From Garcia nutans (Eukaryota > Streptophyta > Magnoliopsida > Malpighiales > Euphorbiaceae), in assembly GCA_947685225.1 (NCBI GenBank), contig CANTUV010000026.1, forward strand, positions 57,497,501 through 57,561,500: DNA of 64,000 bases, read 5' to 3'. This document shows positions 62,200-64,000 of the stretch, one piece after another. A program made the translations under genes and the position numbers. Under the pieces are notes generated by a model, which had not been told where the DNA came from, ran no database searches, and saw only the letters and a program-made list of their open reading frames with translations. Position 1 is the first letter of the stretch; each line of letters begins with the position of its first letter.

Positions 62200-63340
62200 T
62201 CATGTAAAAGCATAAAGACATCAACATTGCCTTCATTTCATCTTAATTGAACTTAAGATTCTTCGTGCATTCAACAGTTATATCCTTAAGCATAGTTGAA
62301 TAATCTAGCACAAATATAATAAACCTCATTTTGGGCTCTTTATCATGGAATGATCTCATGCATTGTCACTTTCCGTAATTGGTTTAAGGGAAAAGGAGAT
62401 TGTTTGCACTTCTCAAAATGTTAGAACAAGTTCAGACATGTCGTTGTGGCTACATGCCTATCCAATAAAGTGTGATCAACAACCATATCCTATCATTATC
62501 TAGCCAATAATATTTCCACAAAAGAAATAACCATTTGCTACAAAATGCTCACTGTCACATCAAGTATTTGCAAGCTGAAGGCACTTCCAATAAAGGTCAG
62601 GAGAGATAGATGACTGTAAGGAGTTGAAACTTCAATCAATATCCAAGAACTAAAGGTAAAAGCAGAGAAAAAAAATAAAAAATTATTATTTCCAAAAATA
62701 TGCCTAACAAATCTTTGTGGTCTTACTTTCTGAAAATGATACCGTATATAAAGCTCTTTCATTGCAGGTGACAGAAAATAGAATTTGAATCATTGATCAA
62801 GCATGTTATTCTTAGAACTAATTTAATATAAGCTGATACATAATATCTCAAGAACTGGAGCGTTGAAATAAGTAAATTTGAATTTTCCAGCAAAGGAAAA
62901 TTACTTGAGATTGGGAACACAAATAAGAAGATTTATACAACTTAAGTTTCATATTGTCAATTGTTCAAGCAGTGGGCAGCTAGAATTATGCTTTTCAAAC
63001 ATTACAGTTGATATGTTAACTTTGCTCAACTGAAGTCTAATAAGACTATGAAATCCTTCGAATAAAGGTATTGGTTTATCTTCAAAATGTCGGAAGTTCA
63101 ACTTCCTCAATTGCTGACAATAGTACAAATAATATGGCACTTCACTGCATTGCACTGACCACTCCGGATCACGAGAGCCATTTCCTAAATAGACTTCCGA
63201 GATAGCCTCTAAATCCCCAACTTCATGTTGTAGCTGTCCTTCACTTTTTCAATAGACACGGAAAAATTTTCTCAATTTTCCTTTCATGTCGAGATAGAAT
63301 ATAGCTGATTATTTCTGATGGAAAGAAGTCAAGATTAATT
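62200..63340 (-). pseudogene. Second F-box/LRR/FBD copy, inverted and truncated
   Basis: On the minus strand this repeats the plus-strand F-box locus from the residues around 'TRHEGKIEK' (about 63290) through the leucine-rich block (YCQQLRKLNF...FHSLIRLQLSKVNIST...SCPLLEQLTI, 63155-62949), the MKELYIRYHFQKV block (62762) and FIGSAFSLQILDV (about 62560) into the FBD-like end near 62210. It lacks the F-box. It has a stop where the other copy has Trp (near 63210), a frameshift near 63265 and a stop in the FBD part. It is clearly a pseudogene and convergent with the other copy. Confidence 0.75.
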
Positions 63341-63399
63341 CTTTCATACTTGAATAAATCTATAAGGAGTGAATAAGTAAAATTCAGCAAACAACCAAT

Positions 63400-64000
63400 C
63401 AGTAATCTGCCTCAAGATGCACAAAATCAATCACAAATAAACATAATAATTTTTAACGTGAAAACCCCTTCAATGTGAAGAATAAAAATCACGCGATCTC
63501 TCTTGGTCCAAGTAAAAGAGTTTCATTATCAAAATCAATGTTTACAGCAACTACAAGCTACTATAACAACCCTCAAGTAAAGTAGCAACACCAAATCAAC
63601 CAAATAACAAGAAATAAACAATAGAATAAAGAAAAAATTATCCAAAATAGCTACTGTTTATGTCAATGGATGAATTCCGGTTATTTAAATCCGATCTCCA
63701 CCGTCCAGATTAAAGAATAACAAATTTTAAACGTGTTTACCAAATTTCAGCCAAATTCGACCACAAACGACTGTCTGATTGTCAGATAAAGACAAACTGG
63801 TCGCTGTTGCAGAAATGCACATGAACAGTAAAATTCGAGCTCCAAATACCAAAAATTCAGCTGTCTAAAACTGATATTCATCATTCAGAATGAATAACGA
63901 TGAGTCATCTAACTGCTGTCCATATTTCAGTCTGATCGGATATCGAATGACCGTCCGATGGCCAAAAAACCAAGACTGCCCTATTGACTCCTTTTGCAGA
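63400..64000. other. Window-edge sequence, possibly an LTR fragment
   Basis: No gene is supported. The phrase 'aacgtgaaaacccctt' with 'gaagaataaaaatcacg' near 63457-63494, followed by 'gagtttcattatcaaaatca', resembles sequence common near the ends of plant Ty1/copia LTRs. The following 400 bases are more GC-balanced than the local background. The feature runs off the window, so this is only a suggestion. Confidence 0.3.

Noticed and set aside
1..64000. A novel multi-gene defence or biosynthetic system
   Set aside because: The intact genes are unrelated, separately promoted plant genes of known families; no co-directional cluster with shared function is visible.

Overview
This is nuclear DNA from a flowering plant, almost certainly a eudicot and probably a rosid (the last point is inference). 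It is very AT-rich between genes. The genes have many short exons with GT-AG introns, and the repeats are typical plant families: a Del/Tekay-type Ty3/gypsy element, an hAT element, an RTE LINE tail and foldback MITEs. No bacterial-style features, CRISPR arrays or operons are present. I found no rRNA or tRNA gene by eye.

Layout. 1-4.2 kb: AT-rich non-coding DNA with one promoter-like leader. 4.3-8.8 kb (minus): complete 10-exon IPUT1, a GT8 enzyme of sphingolipid glycosylation, with a tiny RTE LINE tail in one intron. 9.6-10.3 kb (minus): intronless WRN/RNase D-like 3'-5' exonuclease with two altered catalytic positions. 13.3-14.4 kb: foldback elements. 15.0-19.25 kb: a dead full-length hAT transposon with perfect 8-bp target duplication. 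About 19.5-21.5 kb: a probable solo LTR. 22.1-37.8 kb (plus): complete ATRX chromatin remodeller, 25 coding exons by my reading, including two GC-AG introns. 38.9-41.9 kb (minus): a VPS62/DUF946 protein, tail to tail with ATRX. 42-46 kb: AT-rich DNA with hairpins. 46.36-56.20 kb (minus): a 9.8-kb degenerate Del/Tekay chromovirus with 2.5-2.6-kb LTRs and 5-bp TSD. 57.4-60.7 kb (plus) and 62.2-63.3 kb (minus): two convergent, related F-box/LRR/FBD pseudogenes. Between them lies a copy of the DNA flanking the retroelement that still has the empty insertion site.

The four intact genes look like ordinary, unrelated housekeeping loci: Golgi sphingolipid glycosylation (IPUT1), a 3'-5' exonuclease fold, histone H3.3-linked chromatin remodelling (ATRX), and a VPS62-like protein of unknown function. 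I see no new multi-gene system. The most informative observations are structural: the retroelement insertion with a paralogous empty site, palindromic minisatellites inside its LTRs, GC-AG introns in ATRX, the altered exonuclease active site, and the inverted F-box pair that could make double-stranded RNA. Exon borders were derived by hand from splice consensus, reading-frame continuity and remembered family sequences; no alignment was run.
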